Counted from the first letter of the stretch, positions 1 through 12,382 are shown. The stretch is DNA of 64,000 bases from Pyrrhosoma nymphula (GCA_963573305.1 OY754329.1:138061422-138125421), one strand, 5' to 3'. Notes: generated from the letters alone by a model not told the origin. Translations and numbers: made by a program.

Positions 1-32
1 AATTTGAAAATGAAACAGTTCCACGAAACACC

Positions 33-48
33 CTGTTGCGGACAACAG
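33..48. repeat. CTGTTG-N4-CAACAG inverted motif, copy 1
   Basis: A perfect 6-bp inverted repeat with a 4-base spacer (CGGA). The same arrangement recurs at 416-431 with spacer ATTG. Both copies lie beside GAAACAGTT strings, which suggests the ends or modules of one degraded repeat. Confidence 0.4.
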
Positions 49-415
49 CTAGAGGCACGCAAAACAACAGGCGATCGATCGGCGCTGTTAGACATGACTA
101 GTAGTTCTGTATTCTATGTAATAAGTAATCTTTCACTTAAAAAAGAAAACAATTTCATTTGGATTCATGTAAGATAGGTACTTCACAGTTATAATTCTAT
201 CTGCAACGATAGGCGGACATGTGTTGGCTGAATAAACCAGCTATCGCCTGCAACAGATTCAAATCTAACAGATTGTAGCGTATAACCACAACGCAGCCAC
301 ACGTGCGGTGCAACTGGAACGGAATAGAAGACGAAACAGTCTGCTTCAGCTATCAGTTTGCCGCTGCACAGCACAGAGCGCAGCATCGCGGCTGCTGCAC
401 GATCACGAAACTAAC

Positions 416-431
416 CTGTTGATTGCAACAG
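416..431. repeat. CTGTTG-N4-CAACAG inverted motif, copy 2
   Basis: Second occurrence of the CTGTTG/CAACAG arm pair (spacer ATTG). It is followed within 35 bases by two copies of GAAACAGTTG. Confidence 0.4.
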
Positions 432-2406
432 TTATTTGAAACAGTTGTCTGACCGAAACAGTTGCGGCTGCAGCCATTTCGCAGCGACAACACTTCATTC
501 CACCTTTACTCTCTTTCCTATTCCGAATTTCCAAAATCATTGCCTCCAGCCCCCATTTTATCATTCACTGGAAAACCTGTGTCTTCTCCTCGTCAGACAC
601 GAAGCCCATTAAAACACATATGTGGCTATCATTATTAGCATTAAAGCATGCAGCCGAATTTAGGAAGAGTATATTTTGAATTCCCCGTCCGAATCTGGAG
701 TGTTGCCTTCGCATTGCAGTCACAGCCCCAGAGGATAAGCCGAGTGAGGCAAAGCACTTAATGTGGCGGGCGCTAATCGGAGCAGACTAAAGGTGTACTC
801 CCAAAAAAGGTTCCGGAGAAGAAAAACAAAAGCCGAGCGACTTTTTTTCGTGCGGCCGGTGTGCGTGACGTTGACGGATGCGATGCGGAGAGCGCATATA
901 GGGAGAGACGGAAGATGGAAAAAAATGACGATCATCAGTTTCATCCGTCGTGACGTCACGGGGATATTTTTGGGAGCAACCGGATGACCTTGCTCTGAAA
1001 AAATTTAATCGTTGTTTTGATTCTGGCGTCATGATAAATTAATTGACTTTTCCATATGGTTTAAAATATATTACGTGTTTTAGTTGTAAAATTCGGGTTC
1101 GATTTCCTACACCCTTCCAGTTAGCGACTGGAATTTCCGACCTGGCGTGGTCTGCGTCTTCATGGATATAATATTGTAATGTAAATAGTCGGTTGCTTTA
1201 ATGCCCTCTCAATCTAAAGGACCTATTGTGGTCACAAACTGGGTGTAGTAAATTTATTTCTTTCCTTACGCAATAAAACGTTAGGTACCTCTATTGAAGA
1301 GCTAAATTGAGAAATGCACCCCACTTTTTTTTAAGTGCCTAATTCCGAACTAGTATTCACCGGTCCTTTTCATTTTTAGTCATATTCCTTCATGCTTCTT
1401 CATAGTTATCGTCGATGCGAATGGCTGTTTAGTTTTTATATCCCAACGAATTAAAAAATCCCAAAGCGATATGCATTATAATAAACGGCTCTCTTGCACA
1501 ATAAATTTAACTTTTTCCACTAAACGTCTAAATTTCAAATGTTTGATTATATATGAAGAATTTTTTCGAACCTTGAGCTGCTTATTAATTGTTTAATATC
1601 GGTAGATTTAGATGGAGAATAGCATTCACAACTTCAATAACTTCCATGAGAGGATGGATATCTTCTTGTACTTTGTCTATATCAGCAAGAAGTTGTCCAA
1701 TAGTTTAACATTCATGCTAACAATAATAATCCAAACTAGATTTTGCCTGATCTATTCAACACTTATAAAAATGGCCAAGTAGCCAAATATTTATTTTTTT
1801 GCTCTAATCCCAATTCATTCTTTTTAATCGTTAAAAGTGACTTTTTGTTCTCATAAATAGGTTCAAATTCAGTCCTAGGTATTTCTCGAAATATACCTTT
1901 TGAAATAGTCAGCTGTACAGGACGAAAAATGTTATTTATTACGAAGATTTTATTTATTCGATATTAATTAAGAAGAGAGGACTAATTTTTCTAAAACTAT
2001 CTTACTTTTTGTTTGATTGTTTGTCGGCCAAATATTGTTTTGACATCTTAACTTAATTATAATGTTATTCCAATCCTGGAATTTTATGAATACTTTATTA
2101 TTGCTAAATAAATAGATCACGATGTATAAGTAATATTTAAAGTGCATTTTTGTGTGTAAATGTTGCAACTTGCTTTTTCAACAAAAATTATTTTCATCTT
2201 TTAATGAGTCATCATTTAAGAAAATGGATATTGAAGTGCAAATTAACAAAATTTCCGGCTCTCCGACGCTTTATATCCGGTTGAAAAACGTTATATCTGT
2301 CAGCACTATGTAAAAATTTAACTAGATAGGTACTAGACATTTCATTCAAATCCTCAGTAATTTGGGTATGAAGTTTGTCATCACACGAAATCCTTGCACA
2401 GCATCA

Positions 2407-3187
2407 TCATCGGCGGAAACAAGATATAGGAGGGAGAAGAAGAAAAAAAAGAGGAGGAGAAAAACAGTGGTAAAAATAGGAAATTTGAACGTAAGGACCA
2501 TAATGAGGGCCGGGAAGCTGGAAAATATTAAGCAGGAAATGGAAAAAGGAAAAATAGATGCTTTGGGATTGTGCGAGGTGAGATGAATGGATAGCGGGGA
2601 CTATTGGAGTGATAACTACAGGGTGATCTATAGTGGGGGAGATGAGAGTCAACGGGGGGTAGGCATGGTACTGAACACAAAGTTGGGACTGAGGGTGGTA
2701 AACATTGAACAGGTGAGCGACAGGATACTAGTGGTAGAAATAAAAGCACGGCCGACGAATTTCGTACTGGTCCAGGTATACATGCCTACGAGCAACCATA
2801 GGGAGGAAGAGGTGGAAGAGGTGTACGAGCAAGTAGAAGAAATAATTAGAGAAGTGCCGGGGAAGAAAAACCTGATAGTGATGGGTGACTGGAATGCAGT
2901 GGTGGGAGAAGGGAGGGACGGATTAGAAGTAGGAGGGTTTGGGCTGGGAAGAAGAAATGATCGCGGGGAAAAGGCAGTTGAATTTTGTAGAAGAAATGAA
3001 TTAGTAGTGACAAACACTTGGTTTAAACATCACCCCAGGCGTAGGTACACATAGAAAATGCCGGGCGATACTGGAAGATACCAAATTGATTATATAATGG
3101 TAAGGCAGAGGTTTAGGAACAGTGTAAAAACTCGCTTAGCTATCCAGGACAGGATGCGGACTCAGATCATAACTTAGTGATGATGAA
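2407..3187 (+). pseudogene. APE-like endonuclease domain of the LINE (broken)
   Basis: This encodes the element's target-nicking endonuclease. Catalytic landmarks of the exonuclease-endonuclease-phosphatase fold appear in order: NLNVRT near 2485, LCEVR near 2570, GDWN near 2884, QIDYIM near 3085 and SDHN near 3162-3173. The frame is lost at a TGA directly after LCEVR (2584) and at a TAG at 3052. Both sit where related elements usually have tryptophan, consistent with TGG transitions. A frameshift lies between about 3145 and 3160, since QIDYIM and SDHN are in different frames. A very basic lysine/arginine run precedes the domain. The true start is uncertain: the ATG at 2362 is in frame, but upstream sequence may be flank. 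Confidence 0.85.
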
Positions 3188-3992
3188 GTATGAAGTTAGA
3201 TTCAAAAGGCTTTGTAAAGGTAGGAAGATAAAGAGGTGGAACCTTGAAGCATTAAAAGGGTTGAAAAGGAGGGAATACCAAGAGCTGTTAGAAAAGAACA
3301 TAGATGAAGCAAAGCGGATGGGAACAATAGAGAGAAGATGGGAAATTATAAAATCAGGCATCGTAGGAGCGGCAGAGAAAACAATAGGAACCGTGGAAAA
3401 GAAGAGGGTTAAGAAGCAGTGTATAACGGAAGAAATGATTAAGAAAATGGAGGAGAGAAGGATATGGAAAAACGTCAACACCGACGCAGGAAAGAGAAAA
3501 TACTAGGAATTGAGCAATAAACTCCGGCGAGTGACCAATCGGGCAAAAGAAAACTGGTGGAAAGGACAATGCGAGGAAATGGAAAAGATGCAGGAGGAGA
3601 AGAAGTGGGGGCTTTGTACGCCAAGGTGAAAATGTTATCGGGTGGTAAGAGAGGGCAAACGATACCAAAGGTTAAGGAACAAACAGGGAAGATACTAATC
3701 GAACAGGAAGATATTCAGGAAAGGTGGAGAGAAAACGTAGAGGAGCTATATGACAGCGAGAATAGACCCTTTAGCCTAGATCTGGAGGATGAAGATAGAT
3801 AGGGATAACCTAGGACCAGAGTTACTTGAAAGCGAAATAGAGAGGGCATTAAGAGAGATGAAGGGTAGAAAAGCCTTGGGAACCGATAGTTTACCTGCAT
3901 AGCTACTGAAGACTCCAGGTAGTAAGGGTAGAGAATCATTTTTCGAAATTATTCGCAGAATCTACAAGGAAGGAGTATGGCCAGAGGATTTC
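3188..3992 (+). pseudogene. Linker between endonuclease and reverse transcriptase (broken)
   Basis: A lysine- and glutamate-rich segment without its own known fold, as is usual between the endonuclease and RT in this kind of LINE. The frame runs from 3177 to a stop at 3504 and reads through in the same frame to about 3617. It shifts to another frame to 3802 (with EERWRENVEELYDS-like sequence, part of which reads WRENVEELYDSE), and continues from 3804 in a third frame. A TAG at 3900 follows SLPA. Conserved pre-RT sequence (EIERALREMKGRKALG, about 3830-3880) leads into the RT fingers. No independent function is inferred. Confidence 0.7.
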
Positions 3993-4773
3993 GTGAAAAC
4001 AGTATTAATACCTATCCCGAAGAAGAAGAAAGTGTCAGAATGCGAGGAGTATAGAACAATCAGTTTAATTTCGCACGCGGCAAAATCTTTACTTAGAATA
4101 ATAAATACAAGGTTGGAGAGCAGAGCAAACTACTATTTAGGCGATGACCAATTTGGGTTCAGGAAGGGAAGGGCCACCAGAGACGCGATTGCGGTAATGA
4201 GGACACTTATAGAAAGAAACATCAGGGTATAATCAGGATGTTTTCGCTTTCTTAGTGGATTTCGAAAAGGCGTTTGACAGAGTAAACTGGGAGAAATTAC
4301 TGCAGATACTGGGGAAAATAGGAATAGTTTGGCGTGATAGGAGACTCATCCAAAACTTATATATGGGGCAGTGGGCTCAGGTGAGGGTAGCTGACGGTGA
4401 ATCAGGGTGGGCAGTTATAGGTCGTAGGGTGCGGCAAGGGTTCCCGTTGTCGCCTTTGCTTTTTAACATCAATGCTGAGGAAATGGTAAGAGAGGCATGG
4501 GAGGAGCTAGATGTGGGAATGAAAGTAGGAGGCCAGTGGATAAAGTCGGTAAGATTCGCGGACGACCAGGCGTTGGTAAGTCGGTCATCGAAAGGATTGC
4601 AAACTTTAGTAGATGCATTGGATAAGTGGTGCGAGAAATACGGGATGAAGGTTAATAATAAGAAAAAAAGAGTAATGAGATCCTCTAGGACAAAGAAAGC
4701 GAGGCTAGTGATAAGAGTAGCAAGTCACAAACTGGAGCAAGTCGAAGAAACAGGACATAGTAGAAGACATTAG
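3993..4773 (+). pseudogene. Reverse transcriptase domain of the LINE (broken)
   Basis: This is the polymerase for target-primed reverse transcription. RT blocks appear in order: PIPKKKK near 4014, EEYRTISLISHAAKS near 4047, DQFGFRKGRATRDA near 4145, DFEKAFDRVNW (block A, catalytic Asp) near 4258, RQGFPLSPLLFN (block B) near 4432 and RFADDQALV (block C, the FADD catalytic pair) near 4552. The catalytic aspartates are intact, but a frameshift at about 4230-4255 separates the fingers from the palm. The palm frame runs 4255-4773 before a further shift. FADD rather than YADD is normal for this class of LINE. Confidence 0.88.
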
Positions 4774-5253
4774 GAGGAGAATAGCGCTAGCGAAGGAAGC
4801 GTTCTATAATAGAAGGGAGCTGATGACTGGGACCTTAAGTAAGGATGTAAATAAGAGGCTGGTGAAGAGCTTGATATGGAGTGTGGCGTTGTATGGAACA
4901 GAAACGTGGACCTTGTGAAAGGAAGACGAAAATAGGCTGAAGGCTTTCGAGATGTGGGTGTGGAGGAGGATGGAGAAGGTGCGTTGGACGGAAAGGAAGA
5001 CGAATGAGGAAGTGCTTGATATGGTTGGCGAGGAGAGGAAACTTATAGATGAGATTAGGGGAAGGCAGGGTATGTGGCTGAATGGGGTAATGAGGGGCGA
5101 TGGCTTGCTGAAGGCAGTGAGAGAGGGAATGATGTTGGGTAAGCGGGGAAGGGGAAGAAAGAGAATAGTTTTATGGACGGGATGAAGAAAGGTAGGACTT
5201 ATGCTGAGATGAAGAAAGAAATACTAGAGGTAGATAGGGCACAGTACGTGTAA
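4760..5253 (+). pseudogene. C-terminal region of the LINE protein (broken)
   Basis: This continues the RT protein in another frame after a shift near 4757. It carries the conserved post-RT signature of this LINE group: LYGTETWTL near 4885, FEMWVWRRMEKVRWTERK near 4950, and GDGLLKAVREG near 5098 followed by KRGRGRKR. A TGA at 4916 interrupts TL-KEDEN, and the frame shifts again near 5180 before a TAA at 5251. The same signature identifies the other fragments in this window (8.8, 11.9, 20.9-22.5, 25.9 and 28.6 kb). Confidence 0.82.
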
Positions 5254-5335
5254 GAGTCCGTTGGATATTCTCTTACTTTCATCATAGCCTACCTCTAACC
5301 GGTAGATTACTATAATGAATGAATGAATGAATGAA
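5254..5335 (+). repeat. 3' UTR and AATG tandem tail of the LINE
   Basis: A short 3' untranslated stretch ends in about five AATG units (5314-5335). A short tandem-repeat tail in place of poly-A is typical of RTE and some other LINE clades, and marks the 3' boundary of the element. Confidence 0.8.
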
Positions 5336-6263
5336 GCTATGAATATAAGCTTCTAGTGAGGAAATGACTGGCAAGTAGATCTTTGGGGGACTTGGGAACT
5401 CTTAGAGAAAAACTTGTTCAGGGACTACTGCAAGGTTTTTAGCATGGATGTGTTTTTCCTAAATTATCCTCTAGCTTTTACTCCTCTTTTCACCTGAGAG
5501 TATTTTATTTTATGATAATGCTAATAAATGGGCATCTTTCAATGCCTTTGGTGAAGAGAACTTTTATTATTACTCCTAGAAAAAGTTTGCTTTAAGCGTC
5601 AAGTGGCGTTTTAGTATACGACGGTTAGATGTAATGACGATGCTGTTCTAGCATCGGCATTTCGAAGATTTGGTAATTGACTCCAGTTTTGCGTTAGGAT
5701 TCAAATCCGATAAATTCCTTAACTTACAGCTACATTTTAGAATAACCAAATATATTTAGAATATCATTTAATGACATATTTGTTCTTTGGACTGGAATAC
5801 TGTTGGTATGGCATGCAATATTATTTATGAACGGCGAAAATCATTCATATCATTGTCATTATTTTCAAAGCCTCGAAACTGTTGGCGTACATAATGGGAT
5901 AAAAAATAGTTTTTGTCGTTTTAATTTGATCTTTCGCCATTCAACGCATTTGCCTAACTCATTAAACATCTCCAACCAGATAACTTTTTAGGGTTGTTTG
6001 AGCTAGTTATTTCTCTAGTTATAATAGAGACCACATTTGAATTTTATTTTGAATTTAAACAGGTATAAGAGGCAAAACACATCTATGATACTATAATATT
6101 TATGATGCAAAAACTTTGTTTTACATGACTTTAATACTCAGTAATTTATAAAATACATATAAAATTAGGCTTTCAATTGACGTATTTTTTATGCCTTAAA
6201 CTGAAGACGAAATCACAACGGAAAGTTTTTTTGCGGCTTTGTAACAAGTAGATATTAAGGTGA

Positions 6264-6284
6264 ATTATTTATTTATTTATTTAA
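6264..6284. repeat. (ATTT)n microsatellite
   Basis: About five tandem TTTA/ATTT units in AT-rich DNA. Confidence 0.8.
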
Positions 6285-6973
6285 GTAATTGAAAATTTAT
6301 GCGAACTACTCGCTGTCACATCCCCGACGCGATCTATGCGTTAGAACTTTCTCTTTTTAAATGAGTCTTATACATTTAGTTATTAACTGAATATACACAT
6401 GGTATAAACTGGACTCATTTCTTTCATGCCGCACGCTGAACACGATTTTACAACCGAAGTTTTGCAATTCTCTGAAAAGTATTGGCGATTCTGTAAAATG
6501 TATTTAGGTGAGTAAGAAATATATTTTTTTGAATAACTGGGTAATCATACGCACTATTCGCTATTAAAGTTATGACGCGATCTCTCGGTCAGAACTTCCT
6601 CAATTTTTAATATAGTTTCTCTGGAGTGCACAGCTGAACCATAGTATGCCCATGGTAAGCGGCTTGTATATTTTGGCAGGTACCTCCAGAAAATTAATGC
6701 GGCAAGTGGCTAATACTTTGGTATCATTCGGAAGATGGGAATGTTTTCTTCATAATGAGGACAAATTTGTTGAAATTTAAATAAAGTGATATCTCCTTCA
6801 TACTAACTAAATATAATATGATATTCCAAGTGTGCAGATTTTTTTTAAGCATTCCAATATTTGATCCAAAGTAATGGTGTCCGTCTCAACAATGTGAAAT
6901 CGATCCATAAAGTAGGGAAATGAGCGCCAACCATGTAGATTCCCCTTAAAAATTTTATTTAATTTTAATTAAA

Positions 6974-7023
6974 TTTCAACATTTTGTGTTATAACACTCA
7001 CAGGATTACACAAAATGTTGAAA
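6974..7023. repeat. Perfect 16-bp inverted repeat with 18-base loop
   Basis: Arms TTTCAACATTTTGTGT (6974-6989) and its exact complement (7008-7023) would form a hairpin. AT-rich flanks on both sides show weaker inverted similarity, so this may be the core of a small decayed fold-back element. No clear target-site duplication was found. Confidence 0.7.
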
Positions 7024-8779
7024 CCTATATCTTAATAATTAAAATGTTCTAGTAAAATTTACATTGTTGGTATTTACTCACCTCAAATTTTAATTTTATC
7101 AGTTAATCTATGGAGTTAATAACGTATGAATACTGCGTAATCATTCATTATTATAATTTGAACTCATGCTTATAAAACAAGTCTTCAGTGAATATAAGAA
7201 ACAATGACGTGAGGGTGTCAACGTTATGGTGTAATTACGGTTGATGAATCCGGATGTAATGGAAACGGACGGTGGAATTAAGTATTCCATCATCTTCACG
7301 TCTAGGAAGAGTGTATTACGATTGACGGAAGTATGAGCGACAATTGTTGACCATTTTACCACGTTTTTATTTTCTAGCGGAGTTATAAACGGTTGGGAAG
7401 TAGCTGGTTATTTTCATGCATAATGATCATGTAAAATATAAATACTCTGGAACAATACTTACAAATATAGCTTCGAGAAGGTTAATTATATTTCATTGTA
7501 AACTTTAAAATTAAGAAAGACAATCTAGATATTAAATTCTGTAAATATTGAGAAAAACTCTCCTCTGATTGGCTGCCTTTGACGTTGCGTGACGGTTAGT
7601 TTAGACTTAGACGAGGATTTTCTAACACCCATTGACGGCGCCGTCAGATTCCGTCCATCGTATTAGGTGCCGCTGCATAACAATCACGAAGATTCATGTA
7701 CGCCACCGTTCGTTTCTGTCACGTCAGAAAACGTCAGTCAGTCGTTGTTGACATGGAATAACGTCTGAAAGTTATTTAATAATTTGCTCCCTCTTACATA
7801 CATGCCGTCGTGCCCTCTTCCTGACTGCCTGGAGCATAAATTCCCCTAATAGGGCCACCTTTGCCAAATAGGTCGAAAGGTAAGGGCCAGGCAAGGGGTA
7901 ATGCGGGCGGCGTCTGTTCTGTAATGCCGTTTTAGGATGTAGAATGCAGGGGAAGGGATGGAGAGGGAGGTGGGGATGGATAGGCATTTTGGACGACATG
8001 CGGAGAGGTAGTAAGCATGGAGAACTGAGGGGCGAGATCGTGCTGGGAATAAATGTGAGTTTGCTGCATGAAAAAAGTATAGTCCCTAGAGTTTAAGAAG
8101 CCATGCCTTCAAGTTGAATCTACCGATTTTATTGAAATAAAATACATCTGGTGCTGCATATATTACTACGTTCATGCTGTATTTTTACAATATTTTTTAA
8201 GCCACCGTTTTGGAGCTTAAAAATCGGTGGCCCTGTTTAATTGTTTGTTATTCCGTAAAGTTTAATTATATCACTTTGTGAATAGGATATATCACTGTAA
8301 AATAATGGTTCAACCCCTGGAATTTGCACTAGATATGGACAAAGTTGTAAACATCTGCAAACTACGGGAAAAAAAATTCGATTGAAATTTGAGTTGTACT
8401 TTGGGCACTCTAGGGATGGCAGGAGTACGAATTTGCACAGGAGAATTACCAAAACATTCCAGTATTACCAGACTTTTTTTATAGAGTATAATAAAGGTCT
8501 TCGGAGAGAAGTAATAATCCATCAAAATACATACCCCAAGTTGAAGAACATAAATAATATTCATGCAATCACAAATAACTCTCCCATCTTACATACGGCA
8601 ATGGTTTTCTGATATTGTTGGAATTATTATTTTATCGTTTTTTATTGAAATTTCAGTAATAAAGACCTTTTGGGGTTTGTACGATACTGTAAGTGGATTG
8701 AAATCCGATGTTGGAATACTTTAGGTCTTTTTAGAGTATTTTGTGGTAGTAAAATATAGATAAGCATAAGGTTAGGCGA

Positions 8780-9135
8780 AATACAAGGGTATGGAGGAGC
8801 CGAGAAGTACTTGTGGTAAAAGTAGGAGGGATAGGTTTAGGAATGATTGCATCGCAATAGAATGTGAAATGAATGATTCTCCGGCAGTGGACATCAATGA
8901 AAGGAGCCTGATTCGTTGGTTTGACCACGTCGAGAGATTGGACGAGAGTCGAATAATTAAGCAGATTTATGATAGAAGAGTGAATGGTGTGAGATGAAGC
9001 TATGCGCCGAGAAATATTTGGGTAAATGTGGTGATAGGTGTTAATTAGAGAAGGATCGTTAGGGATCTTAAGGACAAGAGGGTGTGTATGAAGCAATGTT
9101 TGAGTGTAACTAAAGCGAAATTAATATGCAAGGAT
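8780..9135 (+). mobile_element. LINE 3'-end fragment
   Basis: The frame at 8791-8997 encodes the terminal region of a non-LTR retrotransposon protein. IRWFDHVERLDESRI and then IYDRRVNGVR match the RWFGHVxRM-type motif followed by a basic GxR run found after the RT in many LINEs. The reading continues in shifted frames with VNVVIGV and VRDLKDKR to about 9120. Endonuclease and RT are absent, so this is a 5'-truncated or fragmented dead copy. Its sequence differs from the 2.4-5.3 kb element and probably belongs to another subfamily. Confidence 0.7.
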
Positions 9136-11878
9136 AGGGCAGTATCGAATAAATTATTACCAGGGTCAGTTTTAGAGGCCTTACGCTGAGGATGACGCTC
9201 TTTTGACTGTGATAATCTCCAAAGGGTGCACCGTGATGTACCTATATATTTATGTGTATAGAAAACAAAATATTTTTCCCTGCTATGATGATCCTCTCAT
9301 TTATCCTGGCGTCCCATCAGGGTATATAAGTTAATCAAGGCATAATTCCTGGATTTGGCAGTCAGTGTGTTCCCTGAGAATTGTCGCAGACATTCATGGG
9401 GAAAGATAATGGACGCATTCCGACCACCGCTATCATCGTTTTTATCGGTTAGCTAGCTGGTATTCTGCGTTTAAGCAAGCATTTGTCGACACGAAGTGCG
9501 CCGCTTTTAATTCTCTTTTTCTTTTTAACTCCCTTGGGGACGGAGGGTCTGCCGTTTAAAGAAGACGTATCACAATCGAGGGTAAACGTTCAATGGACTG
9601 CTTCCCTTGAAGCGATTCCGAGAAAGCGCCATCGCGTGGGTATGCAAGCGCGTGCGGCGGCGAAATCTGGAATTAGAGCAGGATTCGACGCGAGTTTGTT
9701 TGTTTTTTATATTATTTTTTATTTTAAGTGGCGAGGATTGGAGAAAGAGAGGAATATCGTGCCATAATCGCTTTAGGCCCTTTTCCTAAACGCCAAACCG
9801 GCACCCATCCGCCCTTGTATCCTTCAATCTCTTTGCCCATCCCACTTACTACGTTTATCCCCTCTCCTCTATTTCCACTCCCTTGCTCTCCCTGTTCCTC
9901 TCTCCTCGCCATCTCGTTTGCATGCGTTTTGGGAATGGTTCCAGGGAATCCGCTCGAATCGTCCGGAATATTTTACGCTCCCCGAATGCGAATCCGTATC
10001 TTGTAACGCGCTCGCACACATACTACACTCATTGGACGTTTTTTAAACGGAGGGACGTGAGTTGGAACGAGTGTAGTGCACCTCCCTTTCACTTCTCATC
10101 GCTGTAGAAACGAGAGAACCGGCATCGCATAAACGGGGGGAGAGTGGTGAAGACTAAAGGGTTTTGGAGTGACACCGAGATAAAAATTTACAATGGCTCA
10201 AAATTTCGTGGTGCACTGAAAATTATATGTCCGAATGAAATCCGCTCATGCGCTATTTTCAAGCACAATATCGCCAGTTTATTATCACGTGAATTACAAA
10301 ACTGATTGATTTTGGACATAGGTCAGATCTTAGTTCAGGAATATAATACCATTACGCTGGGAGAAATGATGAATCAGACGTAGTCAAACAATCACGGAAA
10401 AGCACATAGTCAAATAAGTTTACGCATTCCTTTTCTGTAGGTACTGATTTTTGTAAATTCCTTTCTAACAACCACATGTACTTAAAGCAACCATCATGGG
10501 CCTGTGACATTTACACAAATGATATATTTGTTTCCATTTCCTGAAAAAATTGATCAACTCAGTTTACCCGGTTGTGCGGCTTAAGGGCTTCGGTATTTAT
10601 TTTTCTGCTTTATCGTAACGTTTGTTTTAATCCATTATCTTCTTTTCTCAATGGCCTGAGCAAATGGAATTTCTCCTTGTAATTAATGGAGCTTAGCATA
10701 AAAAAGTGCTATCAGGTAACATGTCAAAGTTTTTGAATATTAAGAAGTGGTAAAATATTTTAGATATGTATGTTATAATGTGCACGATAACCCCAGAATT
10801 TTCCGGAAGGTCCTATACGATATACGAGAGGTTTTCCTGCCATTTCATTAATTGTGTTATAAACTACAGCAAGAGAAGAGTAAATTTGTTTACTAAATAG
10901 GAAACTAGGGCAAGTGAAGAATTGATATACATATTTACCATTTTATTGCCTGAAAACATCCCATACTTTTTTACTATTTGTTGATTAAGTGACGTACAGT
11001 GATGGCAATAATACAATTTCCCCATGTTAAGGCCATTTTACCCTGTATGAAAATTTTAATTTAAGCATGTATATCACATTAAATAAAAAGCGGAAAACTA
11101 GAATTTTGTTTGCGTAATTGGTAAAACCATTTATTCCTGCATGTAATATAAGTATTAAAAGTGACATAACTATAAATTCACGTAAATACCTCACTAAAAT
11201 AAAGTATATTCCATGATTATATTGAGGGATACGGATGCTTTCACATTTTTTTTATTCCCTCCTTATTCTTTATTCTTAGTTTTTCTCATCCAGAGCTCAA
11301 GCGTTTTAGAATTCCTCCAAGGTCCTCGAGATTCCCGCTGTTTGCCCGAGATTAAACCCTTTATGCTGAAATTCATTCTTTATAAATATATTTTCCCAAA
11401 CTCCCAGTGCCCTCTTCGAATTTTCTGGCGTAATTTCCTGGTTCGCCTCTGCCAAGTAAACAGAAATGTGTATCCTTCCTATCACATGCAGATTTCGTAG
11501 TAGATTCCCTGTTGTTTACGACAAATATACATTTTTTTAAAGTAGTGGAAGCGTGTCAGTCATTTTGAAGGACCTCTTGTAACAATAGCTTTCTCATAAA
11601 ATATATACTGTAGGACAAATATGCTTATTTAAAGATCTTTGGACCGCGAATGAAAGTCAATCAATAAGATGTATTAATATTTCGTTATGTCGCTTAATTT
11701 GATGTTAAAGAATTAGCGTTAATTTCTTTAACTGAATCGAGTATATTTACTCCAGCTGATATCCAAAGAAGACTAATACCTACTATGGTATTTTATAAAG
11801 GGATTGGAATTGCATGTAAACATATATGTTGGTACTGTAACGTACTCTCATTGCTTTACTTTCTGAATTACAAATGCC
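9136..11878. other. Non-coding stretch with a GC/pyrimidine-rich patch
   Basis: No gene is supported. From 9480 to 10110 base composition rises in G+C, with a pyrimidine-rich run (9800-9910) and several overlapping open frames in different phases. None shows a domain. The remainder is AT-rich and featureless. Confidence 0.5.
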
Positions 11879-12070
11879 ATGTATATCTTAACAAAAACAA
11901 TATTGCGTAGAGAAATGCATGGGAAGAATAACAGGGGAAGGCCTAGAATGGAATTCATTGGGAAAATCCTGAAGGACGTAAATGTGAAAAACTACGTAGG
12001 AATGCAGTGGTTTGCTGATAAGGCAGTGGAGTGGAGTGCTGCAGCAAACCAATATTTGGATTGATGTCTG
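11879..12070 (+). mobile_element. LINE 3'-end fragment
   Basis: A 61-codon frame has the LINE C-terminal pattern: a basic GKNNRGRPRMEFIGKI segment, then LKDVNVKNYVGMQ, then AVEWSAAANQYLD just before the stop. The - strand fragment at 28.57-29.0 kb carries the same series (RGRARIECI, MKDVKVKKYAGMK, VERRAAEKQYS), so both come from one subfamily. Upstream RT is missing. Confidence 0.72.
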
Positions 12071-12331
12071 CTGTTGATGATCGAGATTGGTGAAATATTT
12101 TCTACCTTTATGTCGACTTCCAGTCCCCGTACATAAATAGAAGATGCTTTGCTGCCTGGAGGACAAATATTTAAGATCGAAAGCCAGCGATGTACGTAAA
12201 GTGCACCGGGGGAGCGACAATGAATTTTTTTAATATAGCTGTTTTAATTTATCGGATAGCATAGTTTTGCATTTTGCATAAATCATATTCTGAGCAAATA
12301 GGTTCAAAAAATATAAGTGAATATTTTGACA

Positions 12332-12382
12332 TAGATCGAGATTCCGTGTGGAAGCGAAAAACGGATTGGGTTGGTTTGATGG
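12332..12382 (+). repeat. 51-bp dispersed repeat, copy 1
   Basis: It matches the reverse complement of 15134-15184 at 46 of 51 positions by eye. The conserved core includes CGAAAAACGGATTGGGTTGG. Similarity stops abruptly after GATGG, so the shared piece is one end or module of a longer repeat. The two copies face each other 2.75 kb apart. Confidence 0.75.

Larger units (their letters stand above)
1..2361. other. Non-coding stretch upstream of the first LINE
   Basis: I see no gene here. The first 470 bases have several copies of GAAACAGTT and two copies of a CTGTTG-N4-CAACAG inverted motif. Bases 720-960 are richer in G+C and CpG than their surroundings, with overlapping short open frames on both strands and no recognisable domain. 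A GGTTCGATTTCC string at about 1092 resembles a polymerase III B box, but no convincing A box precedes it. From 1200 on the sequence is AT-rich and featureless. Confidence 0.6.
2407..5335 (+). mobile_element. Near full-length, inactivated non-LTR retrotransposon (RTE-like LINE)
   Basis: About 2.9 kb carry, in order, an APE-type endonuclease, a basic linker, a reverse transcriptase and a C-terminal region, ending in an AATG tandem tail. No ORF1, RNase H or restriction-like endonuclease is visible. A single endonuclease-RT reading frame of about 3 kb with a short tandem-repeat tail fits RTE-type elements (family knowledge). The clade name is my inference, and a related APE-RT clade is possible. 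The reading frame is broken by at least five frameshifts (near 3150, 3617, 3803, 4235 and 4757) and by in-frame stops at 2584, 3052, 3504, 3900 and 4916, so the copy is dead. Its product would have nicked target DNA and copied the element RNA at the nick. The exact 5' boundary cannot be fixed from one copy. Confidence 0.88.
5336..8779. other. AT-rich stretch without genes
   Basis: No coding sequence is supported. It contains an ATTT run (6264-6284), a strong inverted repeat (6974-7023) and a palindrome GACGGCGCCGTC near 7634 in a locally CpG-rich patch (7560-7760). A pyrimidine/purine-biased stretch spans 7770-8030. Short open frames in this span have no recognisable domain. Confidence 0.55.

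Noticed and set aside
2407..3017. Three - strand open frames of 73-122 codons
   Set aside because: They are antisense to the endonuclease domain of the RTE-like element and have no domain of their own.
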